This document shows positions 25,548 to 33,659 of a stretch of DNA of 36,510 nucleotides, piece after piece. This DNA is from a bacterium (GTDB lineage: Bacteria > SM23-31), in contig JANQEH010000266.1 of the NCBI GenBank assembly GCA_028278455.1, positions 1 to 36,510 on the forward strand, in the 5' to 3' direction. The notes beneath the pieces are model-generated. The model was not told where the DNA came from. It saw nothing but the letters and a program-made list of their open reading frames with translations, and made no database searches. The translations under genes and the position numbers were made by a program. Numbering within the stretch: the stretch's first letter is position 1; each line of letters begins with the position of its first letter.

Positions 25548-25781
25548 ATGGAGGAAGTATTTCAGCAGACTTATACTCCCAGAGTTCGGAACAAAAGACC
25601 CGCAAAATCTTCTGGTCTGCATAGAAATTCTAACGAGTGGAAAAAACTCATGGAAGAAGCCAAAAGAAAAGAAATCTTTTGGACAAAAGGTTTTTTACCC
25701 AGCAGCCTGGAAGCTGTAAATATTTCGCAGAACTATAATGAAGAGGAAGAAGAAGAGCTTCTTCCCGATGATATTAAATAA
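25548..25781 (+). CDS. Small acidic-tailed protein of unknown function
   Basis: This is a 77-residue product from ATG 25548. An ATG at 25536 is in frame but has no room for an SD; GGTGAT five bases before 25548 suits the later start better. The first half is basic (PRVRNKRPAKSSGLHRNS). The middle is a helix (EWKKLMEEAKRKEIFWTKG). The end is strongly acidic (YNEEEEEELLPDDIK). There is no membrane segment or Cys. It stands alone between the hut group and a minus-strand operon. I do not recognise a family. Charge layout and clean codon use suggest a real gene, perhaps binding a nucleic acid or a protein partner, but this is a guess. Confidence 0.5.
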   Translation: MEEVFQQTYTPRVRNKRPAKSSGLHRNSNEWKKLMEEAKRKEIFWTKGFLPSSLEAVNISQNYNEEEEEELLPDDIK

Positions 25782-25825
25782 TTTTTTATTTCCGGAATAA
25801 TTATATAGTCTTTTGTTTAGAATAT

Positions 25826-26767
25826 CTACTCAGGTAGATACCCGTAAGCTTTAAATATTATACCCAGATCCCTTTTCGCTTTACTGAAATCCGAAAAGGG
25901 ATTTTTATTTCCACTCTCAATACAATCGATAAAGTCTTCGGTCATCCCACCATATCCTGTAACATCAGACAAACGAATATATAATCCATTTTTATCTACA
26001 CTTTTCAACCTGATATAAATTCCATTTGACTCAAAGATGATCCTACCCCTTTCACCATCTATCCGGGAGTGCTGAAATATACCTCTGGTCAGGCTTTTCG
26101 TATTCCATGAATACCATAATTCGGCTACTGTAGAACCACTATAAACCAATGATAATATTGACGACCTTTCTGGTTCACCCGCAGTATTTCCGGGAAATTC
26201 TGCATTGATCTTAACAGGATCATCATCAATGATCCCCGAAATCAAAGCCACAAAATGTATTCCGCCCTCGAGCAGAGATCCCATACTGCTTTTCCAATTT
26301 TCGGCCGGCTGCTGAAAAACCTTTTTAACAAACACCTTCTTGATCTTGCCGATGTGTCCTTTATCCAGGATTTCTCTGATTTTCTTAAGGGCAGGCTTAT
26401 AATAATAGTTTTCCTGGACCATAAGGAATGCATCTTCTTTTCCTTTTAGAAATTCCTCGATCTCATCGACTTCCTGCTGGGAGATGCACATTGGTTTTTC
26501 AACCAGAACAGCTTTCCCGGCTGATATTCCTGAGATTATCTGGTCTTTATGTAAATCGGGCGGTGTACAGAGAATAACGGCATTAATCTCCCTTTTATTC
26601 AGGACTTCTGCATATGAATCGATCACTCCCTTCCCGCCAAACCTGCCGTTGAAATCCACAGCTGTATCTTTCGGGATTCCGCAAAAATACAAATTAGCCC
26701 GTCCCTTAAGATTCTTCGCGTGAATAGCCCCAACAAAACCGCATCCAACTATACATATATTCTTCAT
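25826..26767 (-). CDS. Gfo/Idh/MocA-family NAD(P)-dependent dehydrogenase
   Basis: The 313-residue protein begins with a Rossmann fold (IVGCGFVGAIHAKNL, with Gly8-x-Gly10-x-x-Gly13). The family's catalytic lysine motif is EKP at 90-92 (VLVEKPMC). A second conserved stretch, LLEGGIHFVALISG, holds the active-site His. A C-terminal sheet domain follows. Such enzymes oxidise or reduce sugars and inositol-like alcohols. Its ATG lies one base after the stop of the GMC oxidoreductase, so the two are coupled, and the membrane protein before them completes the operon. Substrate preference cannot be deduced. A sugar or cyclitol pathway with two successive oxidations is plausible. Confidence 0.9.
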   Translation of the reverse strand: MKNICIVGCGFVGAIHAKNLKGRANLYFCGIPKDTAVDFNGRFGGKGVIDSYAEVLNKREINAVILCTPPDLHKDQIISGISAGKAVLVEKPMCISQQEVDEIEEFLKGKEDAFLMVQENYYYKPALKKIREILDKGHIGKIKKVFVKKVFQQPAENWKSSMGSLLEGGIHFVALISGIIDDDPVKINAEFPGNTAGEPERSSILSLVYSGSTVAELWYSWNTKSLTRGIFQHSRIDGERGRIIFESNGIYIRLKSVDKNGLYIRLSDVTGYGGMTEDFIDCIESGNKNPFSDFSKAKRDLGIIFKAYGYLPE

Positions 26768-26768
26768 A

Positions 26769-28286
26769 TTATAATCCGGTATTTTTAATATGATGTGCTA
26801 TTCTCAGAGAATTTGCTGCGATAGTAAGGCTGGGATTTACCCCTGTCGAGGTAGGCATAAAACTTCCATCAATAACGTATAGATTATCAGTTCCGTAAAA
26901 TTTGCAATTAGGATCAAGAACGGATGTTTTTGGGCTGTCACCGAACCTGAGAGTACCCACTGCATGGGAGAATGACGGCGGAGTTTCCTTATCGATCTCC
27001 CCTTGAAGAGTAAAAAGCGCACCCGCCTTTCTTAGTACCTTCCTGGCTTTCTCTCTGAGCAGGTTTAGTCTCCTGTAATCATTCCTGCTGAATGTGTGCT
27101 CAATCTTTATAAGCTCCAGGTCAAAACTATCTGTTTTTCTGCTTAGTGAGATCCTGTTTTCGATATTTGGTTCATCTTCCGCAATACACAAAAGGTTTTG
27201 AGCAAGCTTTGAGAATATTTTAGCAGGTGCTTTAAGGTGTTTCGGCGCAAAATGGGCCACAGCCTCAGCCGCAGGAGTATAAATATCCTGGATCACACCC
27301 ACTGATGTTCCAAGTTCTTCCCTGAGATCTTCATAGAAACTGGATATGCAGATTTGTTTATGATACACATCCTCCGGATTTGTCCTGAACGGAAAAATCC
27401 CTGTAACAATACCCCCGCAATGACGCATTAGGTATCTGCCGACAAGCCGGGAATTCTCGTATTTTCCGAGATCTGACCTTAGCAATACAGCGGGGCTTTG
27501 AAGCGAACCTGCGCTGAGGATGAAAATATCGGAAACAATCTTAAATTTCTCCATTTCTGTCTTATCAAGACACTCTATCGACTCGATTCTATCCTTTCTT
27601 CTTTGAAAACTAATCCCGATTGTATTCGGTATGATCTCCAGCCCGAACGCAATCGCCTTCTGAAGAAGAATGACAGATGTATCGTTTTTTGCCAATATCC
27701 GGCAAGGGTAACCGTCGCATTTATTGCATTGCGCGCAAATAGTCCTTTCTTCATTATGGAAATTGAGTGCGAGCGGGATATAAAATGGCTTGTAATCGAG
27801 TTTTTTAGCTGCTTTGCTTATCCTTACAGCTGGTTTTGTTAGAGGGACAGGTTCATAAGGATACGGACCCGATCTTTTAGGTTCAAATGGATCATCTCCC
27901 TGCTTTCCGCTTATCTCGAGAAGTGTCTCCGCCTCAGCATAGTAAGGTTCGAGCGCCTGGTAGTCTATAGGCCATTGACTGAAATCCGTCTCCCTCATTC
28001 TGAGTGACGCTCCGCCGTAAAAAACCGAATTACCACCAACGATCTCATTATGATATGCAGACTTGAATTCAGCATCACCGAACTGTTTGACTATAACAGG
28101 AGCCTGACTTTTATATCTTTTTTCAATGAGGATCTGACGTGGATCCCAGTCGGAATCGTCCCTTTTTGCCCAATCCCCTTTTTCAATAAGAAGTGTCTTT
28201 AGTCCCGCTTTTGACAGTGTATAGGCCGCTGCTGAACCGCCGAAACCCGATCCTAAAATGACTGCATCATATCTGTCGAATTTCAT
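26769..28286 (-). CDS. GMC-family FAD oxidoreductase with a four-Cys insert
   Basis: The 505-residue protein starts with the FAD-binding motif VILGSGFGGSAAAYTL and has the GMC patterns GGNSVFYGGAS and FILSAGSLQSPAVLLRS. The catalytic pair is His441 (FSHAVGTLRFG) and Asn484 (GVNPSLTIAANS). In the middle, Cys184, Cys187, Cys190 and Cys195 (CAQCNKCDGYPC) form a cluster motif that could hold an iron-sulfur centre or zinc. It is known in some GMC relatives but not in the classic oxidases. No signal peptide is present. It overlaps the membrane protein gene by 20 bases and touches the dehydrogenase gene. An alcohol or sugar dehydrogenase feeding a redox partner rather than oxygen is likely; the substrate is unknown. 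Confidence 0.92.
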   Translation of the reverse strand: MKFDRYDAVILGSGFGGSAAAYTLSKAGLKTLLIEKGDWAKRDDSDWDPRQILIEKRYKSQAPVIVKQFGDAEFKSAYHNEIVGGNSVFYGGASLRMRETDFSQWPIDYQALEPYYAEAETLLEISGKQGDDPFEPKRSGPYPYEPVPLTKPAVRISKAAKKLDYKPFYIPLALNFHNEERTICAQCNKCDGYPCRILAKNDTSVILLQKAIAFGLEIIPNTIGISFQRRKDRIESIECLDKTEMEKFKIVSDIFILSAGSLQSPAVLLRSDLGKYENSRLVGRYLMRHCGGIVTGIFPFRTNPEDVYHKQICISSFYEDLREELGTSVGVIQDIYTPAAEAVAHFAPKHLKAPAKIFSKLAQNLLCIAEDEPNIENRISLSRKTDSFDLELIKIEHTFSRNDYRRLNLLREKARKVLRKAGALFTLQGEIDKETPPSFSHAVGTLRFGDSPKTSVLDPNCKFYGTDNLYVIDGSFMPTSTGVNPSLTIAANSLRIAHHIKNTGL

Positions 28287-29055
28287 AAATATAAAGTATT
28301 ATTACACCAATAATTATTGCGAGAGCAACGAAATGAAATTTTTCTCGCGTATCTATCCTTTTTTGTATTCTCTGAATGTCCGGTCTGAATTTTCCAGACA
28401 TGTTCCTCAGAATATATGTTTTATAATATTCTACGGAAAATCTTTCCAATCCGCAGTTCATTAGGATCAGAAATCCAAGGTTTATCGGGCCGAGAAAATA
28501 GAAGAATGGAGATGCGAATGCCATTACTCCGGGTGATTTCAGGAATTTCAGGAATTCGAAACCCTCGAAGGGTGCATCTTTGTATGCACCGCCCAGGGCT
28601 ACAGCCAACCCGCCCGATGTCGATACAATCAGGAATCCCCAGAAACTCTCAATCCGTATATCGATGAACAAAACACTGAATATCCCTACTACAAGCAGAA
28701 TACCAACGCTGTATCTGAGAAGTTCACTCTGAACATATTTTCCAAAGAATGATATTCTTGAAGGTATGAAATATTTTTGCTGGTCCTCATTTCTGAAGAA
28801 GCCTTTATAGAATTCCGCTAAGGCCCGTTCTATCCCCATTGTAATAAAGAATACCTGGATATAGCTCAGCTGGATGAAGCGGTCATGAAAAAACGGCAGA
28901 TGATAAAGCGCAAGGAAAGTAAAAAAATGGAAATAGATGCTTCTTGGAAAAGTTTTAGGTTTGAAATCCTCGTAGGGGCTGTCCTTAAAAGCCCCCCATA
29001 ATGATGTATATAAACCAGAAACAAGACTGACACCAAACGCGTAGAGATATATCAT
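28267..29055 (-). CDS. Unknown membrane protein with internal duplication
   Basis: This 262-residue protein has about six to eight membrane segments and no family that I recognise. It consists of two related halves. GAFKDSPYEDF (21-31) matches GAYKDAPFEGF (156-166), and GIERALAEFYKG (74-85) matches GLERFSVEYYK (202-212). Each pair is spaced by about 128-135 residues. Conserved Lys-Asp, Pro-(Tyr/Phe)-Glu and Glu-Arg pairs in both halves point to a pseudo-symmetric channel, carrier or enzyme. It is the first gene of the operon with the GMC and Gfo/Idh proteins, overlapping the GMC gene by 20 bases. No SD is evident before ATG 29055. A transporter or membrane anchor for the pathway is the simplest guess. 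Confidence 0.78.
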   Translation of the reverse strand: MIYLYAFGVSLVSGLYTSLWGAFKDSPYEDFKPKTFPRSIYFHFFTFLALYHLPFFHDRFIQLSYIQVFFITMGIERALAEFYKGFFRNEDQQKYFIPSRISFFGKYVQSELLRYSVGILLVVGIFSVLFIDIRIESFWGFLIVSTSGGLAVALGGAYKDAPFEGFEFLKFLKSPGVMAFASPFFYFLGPINLGFLILMNCGLERFSVEYYKTYILRNMSGKFRPDIQRIQKRIDTREKFHFVALAIIIGVIILYIYEIRQI

Positions 29056-29230
29056 AGGAAAATAACCACACCTGAAAGTATAATATCAAACTATAATTTT
29101 GAGATCGATCAAAAATATACTCATTTTATCTCAAAGATGAAACAATAAGTTTGGTACATATTTATTATTGGATCACAAGTATTTCGGAAACTAACCTTTT
29201 GAAGTAGGGTTTGCGGATTAGTATTCAGTT

Positions 29231-29260
29231 AAAACAAAAGAGACGCCTTTCGGCGCCTCT
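29231..29260 (-). terminator. Terminator of rpsU
   Basis: AGAGACGCC (29239-29247) and GGCGCCTCT (29252-29260) pair with one G-T/A-C wobble around a TTTC loop (GAAA on the RNA). T-rich sequence follows on the minus strand (29231-29238). It lies 32 bases behind the rpsU stop. Confidence 0.88.
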
Positions 29261-29291
29261 TTCAGCATCAATACGTGGGAGAAAAAAAATT

Positions 29292-29471
29292 CTATGCTAC
29301 TCTCGACTTCTTAAACTTTATATTGTATCTCTTCCTGCTCGGTTTCTCATAGAATCTCTTTGCCTTTGCGAGCTGGATTATACCTGCTTTTCTGCATTCT
29401 GTCTCGAATCTACGGACAGCTTTTTCAAAAGGTTCGTTATCTTTTACGGTCACTGTTACTAACGGTGTCAT
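29292..29471 (-). CDS. rpsU: 30S ribosomal protein S21
   Basis: This short gene encodes 59 residues from ATG 29471, with GGAGG and an 8-base spacer. The protein is highly basic and reads MTPLVTVTVKDNEPFEKAVR, then FETECRKAGIIQLAKAKRFY and EKPSRKRYNIKFKKSR, which is S21 throughout. S21 is in the small ribosomal subunit near the anti-SD and aids initiation. It is monocistronic, with its own terminator. The initial MTPLVTVTVKDNEPF form is the slightly extended, non-E. coli type. Nothing in the sequence suggests a duplicate copy, though many genomes carry more than one. Confidence 0.96.
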   Translation of the reverse strand: MTPLVTVTVKDNEPFEKAVRRFETECRKAGIIQLAKAKRFYEKPSRKRYNIKFKKSRVA

Positions 29472-29723
29472 TTGAACACCCTCCGTTTTAGATTTAGTAA
29501 GTTGGACTCTTTATATTATTAACAGGCAGATCCTGAGAATTAGTTCCCGGTTATCAGTAATAAATGTGCAATCGTTTGAATATTCAGGTATTTTCTTATC
29601 AGCTGATAATCTGCACAAATAAAAATCCATATTATATCCCCGTTTCTAAGGCGGACTCAATTATATACTTTTCCAGGATCATATTGAACATTGATGATGG
29701 CAATTTTTGGATAGTCCGGGGGC
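29472..29723. other. Intergenic region upstream of rpsU
   Basis: This AT-rich stretch lies between rpsU and the terminator of the EnvC-like gene. It must hold the rpsU promoter on the minus strand; TAATATAAA near 29508-29518 is a candidate -10 region but the -35 is unclear. A 14-base dyad, TTATCAGCTGATAA at 29596-29609, stands out and could be a regulator site. Nothing else is visible. Confidence 0.4.
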
Positions 29724-29756
29724 AAAAAGAAACCGGATAGTTAAATCACTATCCGG
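29724..29756 (-). terminator. Terminator of the EnvC-like gene
   Basis: CCGGATAG (29733-29740) pairs perfectly with CTATCCGG (29749-29756). The minus strand then reads TTTCTTTTTG. It is 75 bases beyond the stop of the EnvC-like gene. Confidence 0.8.
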
Positions 29757-29830
29757 CGGGTTGTGTGAGTTTATTATGGCAATAAGCGACTCAATAAATA
29801 TTATCGACCGCAAAAACCGGAAATTTAGTT

Positions 29831-31030
29831 TTAGGGGCGATTTTTTTTCATTGAGCCGGTTAATATGGTATTTTTGTTTTTATTTCTTGATAACCAGTTT
29901 TCCGGATTGAGATTTTCAGAACCTTTCCAGACCTGAAAATTAAGTTTTGCCTGAGATGTCGCCGCATCCTTACCCACAGTGCCAACCACCTGATCCACTG
30001 CGACAATATCACCGATATTCACATAAACCTGTTCGAGTCGGGCATATACAGTATAGTATCCATCGGAATGCCTTATAAAGACAGTCTGACCGTACCAGGG
30101 GAGCCATTTAATTCTCGCAATTTCGCCCATTCCGACAGCCCTAACACTTTCACCGTGATTTGTTAGGATCTCCACACCTTTGTTCTGGATCTGCACTCGT
30201 GTATTAGGATTTTTCTCTATTCCTGCTTTTGTGATCAATTCTCCTCCAACCGGCCAGGAGAGTTTCCCCTTACTCTCTTTAAAATCTGGTAGTTCCAGAT
30301 TTATATTTTTCTCCTCCTCAACGGTCGTTATGTTTGTGATAACCTTTAAAAGTTCTTTCTCTGCTCTCTGTTTCTCAGCAAGCGCGACCGTCAGAAAGTT
30401 TTTATCATTTTTGATAGCAGTCAGAATGTTCTCTTTATCCTTTTTTTTACTGCTGAGAATATCCGCTTCTCCCTGCTTTGCCTCTATTAGTTTCTTCTTT
30501 CTTATAAGATCTTTCTCCAGAGAACCCGTCAGGCTCTCAATCTGCTTTGCCCTTTCTTTTATAGTACTGATAAGATTTTCATCCCTTCTGGATGCATTTC
30601 TGTAATATTTTCTTAATGCTGCTGTGCTGGAGAGCGAACCTGTATCAAACAACATTTCAACTGTGCTCTTTGCGCCGTATTTATACATTTTCACAGCACG
30701 ATCTCTGAAAAGTGATTTCAACTCATCTAATGTCCTCTTTGATCTCCTCAAATCCCTTTTGTTATTATTTATCCGCGATGATGTACTATTCTCTTCGCGT
30801 GATAGCTTGATAAGTAATTTCGACCGTAAGTTGATTTCATGATCGATCTCACGTAGATTTCCAATCACAGTCTTTTCTTCATTGCTTTTCGACGCAAGAG
30901 TCTTTCTGAAATTCTCGATGTCATTCCTGAGTCTGTCAAGTTCATCCAGTTTAGGTGCTTTTTTTTGTGCAAAAGACGTATTAACAGCCAAAAAAATGAC
31001 AACTATAGTTATTGCAGTTTTATTAATCAT
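29831..31030 (-). CDS. EnvC-like murein hydrolase activator with degenerate LytM domain
   Basis: The 399-residue protein has a signal peptide (AITIVVIFLAVNTSFA). Residues ~24-240 form long coiled coils (LDELDRLRNDIENF, EKQRAEKELLKVI) as in EnvC and FtsX-contacting hydrolases. A LytM/M23 fold follows from ~260 (LSWPVGGELI, GVEILTNHGESVRAVGMGEI, YGQTVFIRHSDGYYTVYA, LNFQVWKGSENLNPENWL). The zinc ligands of active M23 enzymes are missing: the H-x3-D place reads NKGVE and the HxH place reads KLNF. E. coli EnvC is inactive in the same way and switches on amidases. An amidase-activating role at the septum is therefore likely. FtsE and FtsX, its known partners, are encoded about 5 kb to the right. 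Confidence 0.88.
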   Translation of the reverse strand: MINKTAITIVVIFLAVNTSFAQKKAPKLDELDRLRNDIENFRKTLASKSNEEKTVIGNLREIDHEINLRSKLLIKLSREENSTSSRINNNKRDLRRSKRTLDELKSLFRDRAVKMYKYGAKSTVEMLFDTGSLSSTAALRKYYRNASRRDENLISTIKERAKQIESLTGSLEKDLIRKKKLIEAKQGEADILSSKKKDKENILTAIKNDKNFLTVALAEKQRAEKELLKVITNITTVEEEKNINLELPDFKESKGKLSWPVGGELITKAGIEKNPNTRVQIQNKGVEILTNHGESVRAVGMGEIARIKWLPWYGQTVFIRHSDGYYTVYARLEQVYVNIGDIVAVDQVVGTVGKDAATSQAKLNFQVWKGSENLNPENWLSRNKNKNTILTGSMKKNRP

Positions 31031-31253
31031 TATTCAAGGTTCAGCGTAAAAACGGTTTATAGTGTCTTCCAAATTAAACATATATAAGAAAAAATCAACA
31101 AAATATGTTTATAAAATTCTATTCTTTTATTAAATTTTGGCAAATTATATGCCAGTTCATCCGGCATGATAAATATTTCCTGAATTATCTTGATTTCAGC
31201 ATAATGCCTGTCTATATTAGGATAATTTTCTCAAGTTCAGCGGTCTATATAAA

Positions 31254-31754
31254 ATGGAAAACACATCCTCGAGTAAATTACCGGAAATTTTTGCAGATGA
31301 GACAATCAGAAACCATCCTATTTTTGCCGGGTTGAGTGAAAGATGCCTTAGAGAAATCTCCGTGCAGTTTGTAGTTGAAAAAATCGAGGAAGGTGAGAAG
31401 TTCACCTATAGTGACAAATGGCTCCTTGTGGTCAGAGGCTCTCTGGAGATAACTGATAGCAATCTGAGTAAAAAACCTGAAAGTGCCATTTTGCTTCTAG
31501 CGGGGAAATCTGCCGGGGAGATTAATCTGATTGAGAGCGGGCATTCGGAGATTAAAGCTACTGCACAGGAAGATACTGAAATACTGACACTTTCTTCGAA
31601 AATATTTGGTACAATGATCAACAAAAAGAGTATTCATACAAATAATTTCTATTTCAACCTGACAAAATGCTTGTGCATGAAACTTAAAGAACTTAATAAT
31701 GAATACGCTGAACTATATATACAGCAATTGTTGCAGCAAAATACACCTAAATGA
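31254..31754 (+). CDS. Stand-alone cyclic-nucleotide-binding-domain protein
   Basis: The 166-residue protein has a cNMP-binding beta-roll at ~20-125. It begins HPIFAGLSERCLREIS and continues with EEGEKFTYS, LLVVRGSLEITD and LLAGKSAGEINLIESGHSE, where the phosphate-binding cassette should lie; the usual Arg there is not clear. SSKIFGTMINK closes the roll. The last ~40 residues are a helical tail (LCMKLKELNNEYAELYIQQL) instead of the HTH of CRP-family regulators, so it is not a DNA-binding activator. Its stop overlaps the ATG of the AI-2E permease (ATGA), so it is probably a cytoplasmic sensor for that permease. That link is inferred from coupling only. It begins the plus-strand run that continues to 35382. 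Confidence 0.85.
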   Translation: MENTSSSKLPEIFADETIRNHPIFAGLSERCLREISVQFVVEKIEEGEKFTYSDKWLLVVRGSLEITDSNLSKKPESAILLLAGKSAGEINLIESGHSEIKATAQEDTEILTLSSKIFGTMINKKSIHTNNFYFNLTKCLCMKLKELNNEYAELYIQQLLQQNTPK

Positions 31755-32890
31755 ACGATGTCGAAAGAAAAATAATGCAGCGGGAAGAACAAAGTACGCT
31801 GCGCTGGTTCAAGACTTTTATAATAATTGCAGTTGCGGGATTTCTTCTCTACAGGATTATTCCCCCATTAAAAGGCATCATCCTGCTTTTTATACTGGGA
31901 ATGATCTTTGCTTATCTACTTGATCCGCTTGTTTCAGCCCTGGAGAGCAGAGGGCTTCCAAGGATTTACTCAATAATTACCCTTTTTATTGTCATAGGTT
32001 TCTTTCTATATCTCGCTGGGTATTATCTTTTTCCATTAATCAGAAATGAAATCGCCGGTCTGATTGAGAGTGTTGAATCCGAAAAAATCTATGCATTTGC
32101 AGAACAGATCAGGACATACATGAGAGATAACTTTACATTCATGGAAGAAGAGCAGATAAACAGCACAATACAGGAATTTCTCTCAGTTTTTCAGAATATA
32201 GTTCTTAATATATCAAGAAAGTCGTTATCCGTTTTACAGGGGATGTTATCTCTCATAACACAGATAGTGATTATACCGCTTATCGTCTTTTTTGTTCTCA
32301 AGGATGGGGCAAAGTTAAAAAGATCCATGGTAAACCTTGTACCTAATAAGTATTTCGAGATGTTCCTGCATCTCTTCTACAAAACCGACCAGCAGATAGG
32401 TAGCTATATCAGGGGACAAATACTTGACAATGCCATACTTGCAGTATTCTACAGTATAGGTTTTTACTATCTAGGTATACCTTTCTATATAGTTTTCGGA
32501 GCTTTTTCTGGTATGGCTAATATCATCCCCTATATTGGCCCGATCATAGGCGCCTCAATACCCATGACCGTTGCAATAATTGAAACCGGTTCCTTGCTTA
32601 TTGTACCTAAGATAGCTGTACTTTTTGTTATCATTCAGATGATAGACAACACGTTTCTCCAGCCGACAGTGGTTGCGAGAAGCGTGGACTTACACCCCCT
32701 GATCATAATTTTTGCCGTACTTACGGGAGGGACTATGATGGGAGTAATCGGCATGCTGTTCTCCGTTCTTGTAGCAGGGATAATCAAAGTAGTAATTGTA
32801 GAGATATCATGGAGTTACAAGAACTATGGATTGGGAAGAAAATACAGAAGAAGAGAAGACCGATTTATAATACCAAGAACTGGAAAATGA
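31751..32890 (+). CDS. AI-2E family (PerM/YhhT-like) membrane transporter
   Basis: The 379-residue protein has about eight membrane segments. The family marks are the N-terminal helix pair LKGIILLFILGMIFAYLLDP and the long soluble region at ~110-160. The central helix is GMLSLITQIVIIPLIVFFVL with KDG after it, and the end part reads GMANIIPYIGPIIGA, IDNTFLQPTVVARSVDLHP and GVIGMLFSVLVAGI. AI-2E proteins include quorum-signal exporters and Na+/H+ antiporters, so the solute is not certain. The gene overlaps the cNMP-binding protein by four bases and is followed by the NIF3 gene after 15 bases. The C-terminal tail is strongly basic. Confidence 0.93.
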   Translation: MNDVERKIMQREEQSTLRWFKTFIIIAVAGFLLYRIIPPLKGIILLFILGMIFAYLLDPLVSALESRGLPRIYSIITLFIVIGFFLYLAGYYLFPLIRNEIAGLIESVESEKIYAFAEQIRTYMRDNFTFMEEEQINSTIQEFLSVFQNIVLNISRKSLSVLQGMLSLITQIVIIPLIVFFVLKDGAKLKRSMVNLVPNKYFEMFLHLFYKTDQQIGSYIRGQILDNAILAVFYSIGFYYLGIPFYIVFGAFSGMANIIPYIGPIIGASIPMTVAIIETGSLLIVPKIAVLFVIIQMIDNTFLQPTVVARSVDLHPLIIIFAVLTGGTMMGVIGMLFSVLVAGIIKVVIVEISWSYKNYGLGRKYRRREDRFIIPRTGK

Positions 32891-32905
32891 CCGGAAGAAT
32901 TAATT

Positions 32906-33658
32906 ATGGAATTATATGAATTAACTTCGTACCTGAATGATTATTTTTCTATATCCGAATACCAGGATTCATCTTTGAACGGATTGCAGGTCGAAGGAAG
33001 CAATGAAATTACGAAAGTAGCCCTTGCTGTTGATGCCTGCTCGGAGACTTTCAGCAAGGCATCAGCCCTACGAGCTGATCTTCTATTTGTTCACCATGGC
33101 CTATATTGGGGGAAGCCTTTTGCTCTTACCGGATTTCATGCAGCGAGGATAAAAATGTTGTTCAAAAATGAACTCTCTCTGTATGCTGTCCATCTTCCTC
33201 TCGATCTTCACCCGGAGATAGGCAATAATGCAGGGATACTGAAAATGCTCGGTTGTGAGATCGGAGAGCCCTTCGGTGAATATCACGGGATCAAGATCGG
33301 TTACACGGGAAGATTCAACGGTGGTATTAAATATGACGATCTGCTCTTGAAACTCCAGGGATCACTAAATGTTATGCCTGCCGGCTATCAATTCGGCAAG
33401 GAAAACATATGTAATATTGCCGTAATCTCAGGTGAAGGTGCACCGATAGTTGAACAGACTGTTGGTACTAATGTTGATACTTTCATAACCGGTGAAGCGG
33501 ATCATGTCAGATATCACACTGCAAAGGAAATGGGGATCAACCTCATCTTCTGCGGCCATTATGCAACCGAGACGGTTGGTGTGAAGAATGTCGGAGCTTT
33601 ACTCGAGGAAAAGTTCAGTCTTGAGACAGTGTTTTTAGATGTACCTACCGGTATGTAG
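32906..33658 (+). CDS. NIF3-family dinuclear metal-centre protein
   Basis: The 250-residue length is that of the short bacterial YbgI/NIF3 form. The metal ligands are visible: His63-His64 in LLFVHHGLYW, Asp100 in HLPLDLHPEIGNN, and His218 plus Glu222 in FCGHYATETVGV. Other family marks are SSLNGLQVEG and GEADHVRYH. Structures show a toroidal hexamer with two metals per subunit. The reaction is unsettled, with GTP cyclohydrolase type 2 activity suggested by annotation in some relatives. GGAAG precedes the ATG. It lies between the AI-2E gene and pdxA, 15 bases and one base away. Cotranscription is clear; the functional link is not. Confidence 0.93.
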   Translation: MELYELTSYLNDYFSISEYQDSSLNGLQVEGSNEITKVALAVDACSETFSKASALRADLLFVHHGLYWGKPFALTGFHAARIKMLFKNELSLYAVHLPLDLHPEIGNNAGILKMLGCEIGEPFGEYHGIKIGYTGRFNGGIKYDDLLLKLQGSLNVMPAGYQFGKENICNIAVISGEGAPIVEQTVGTNVDTFITGEADHVRYHTAKEMGINLIFCGHYATETVGVKNVGALLEEKFSLETVFLDVPTGM

Positions 33659-33659
33659 A

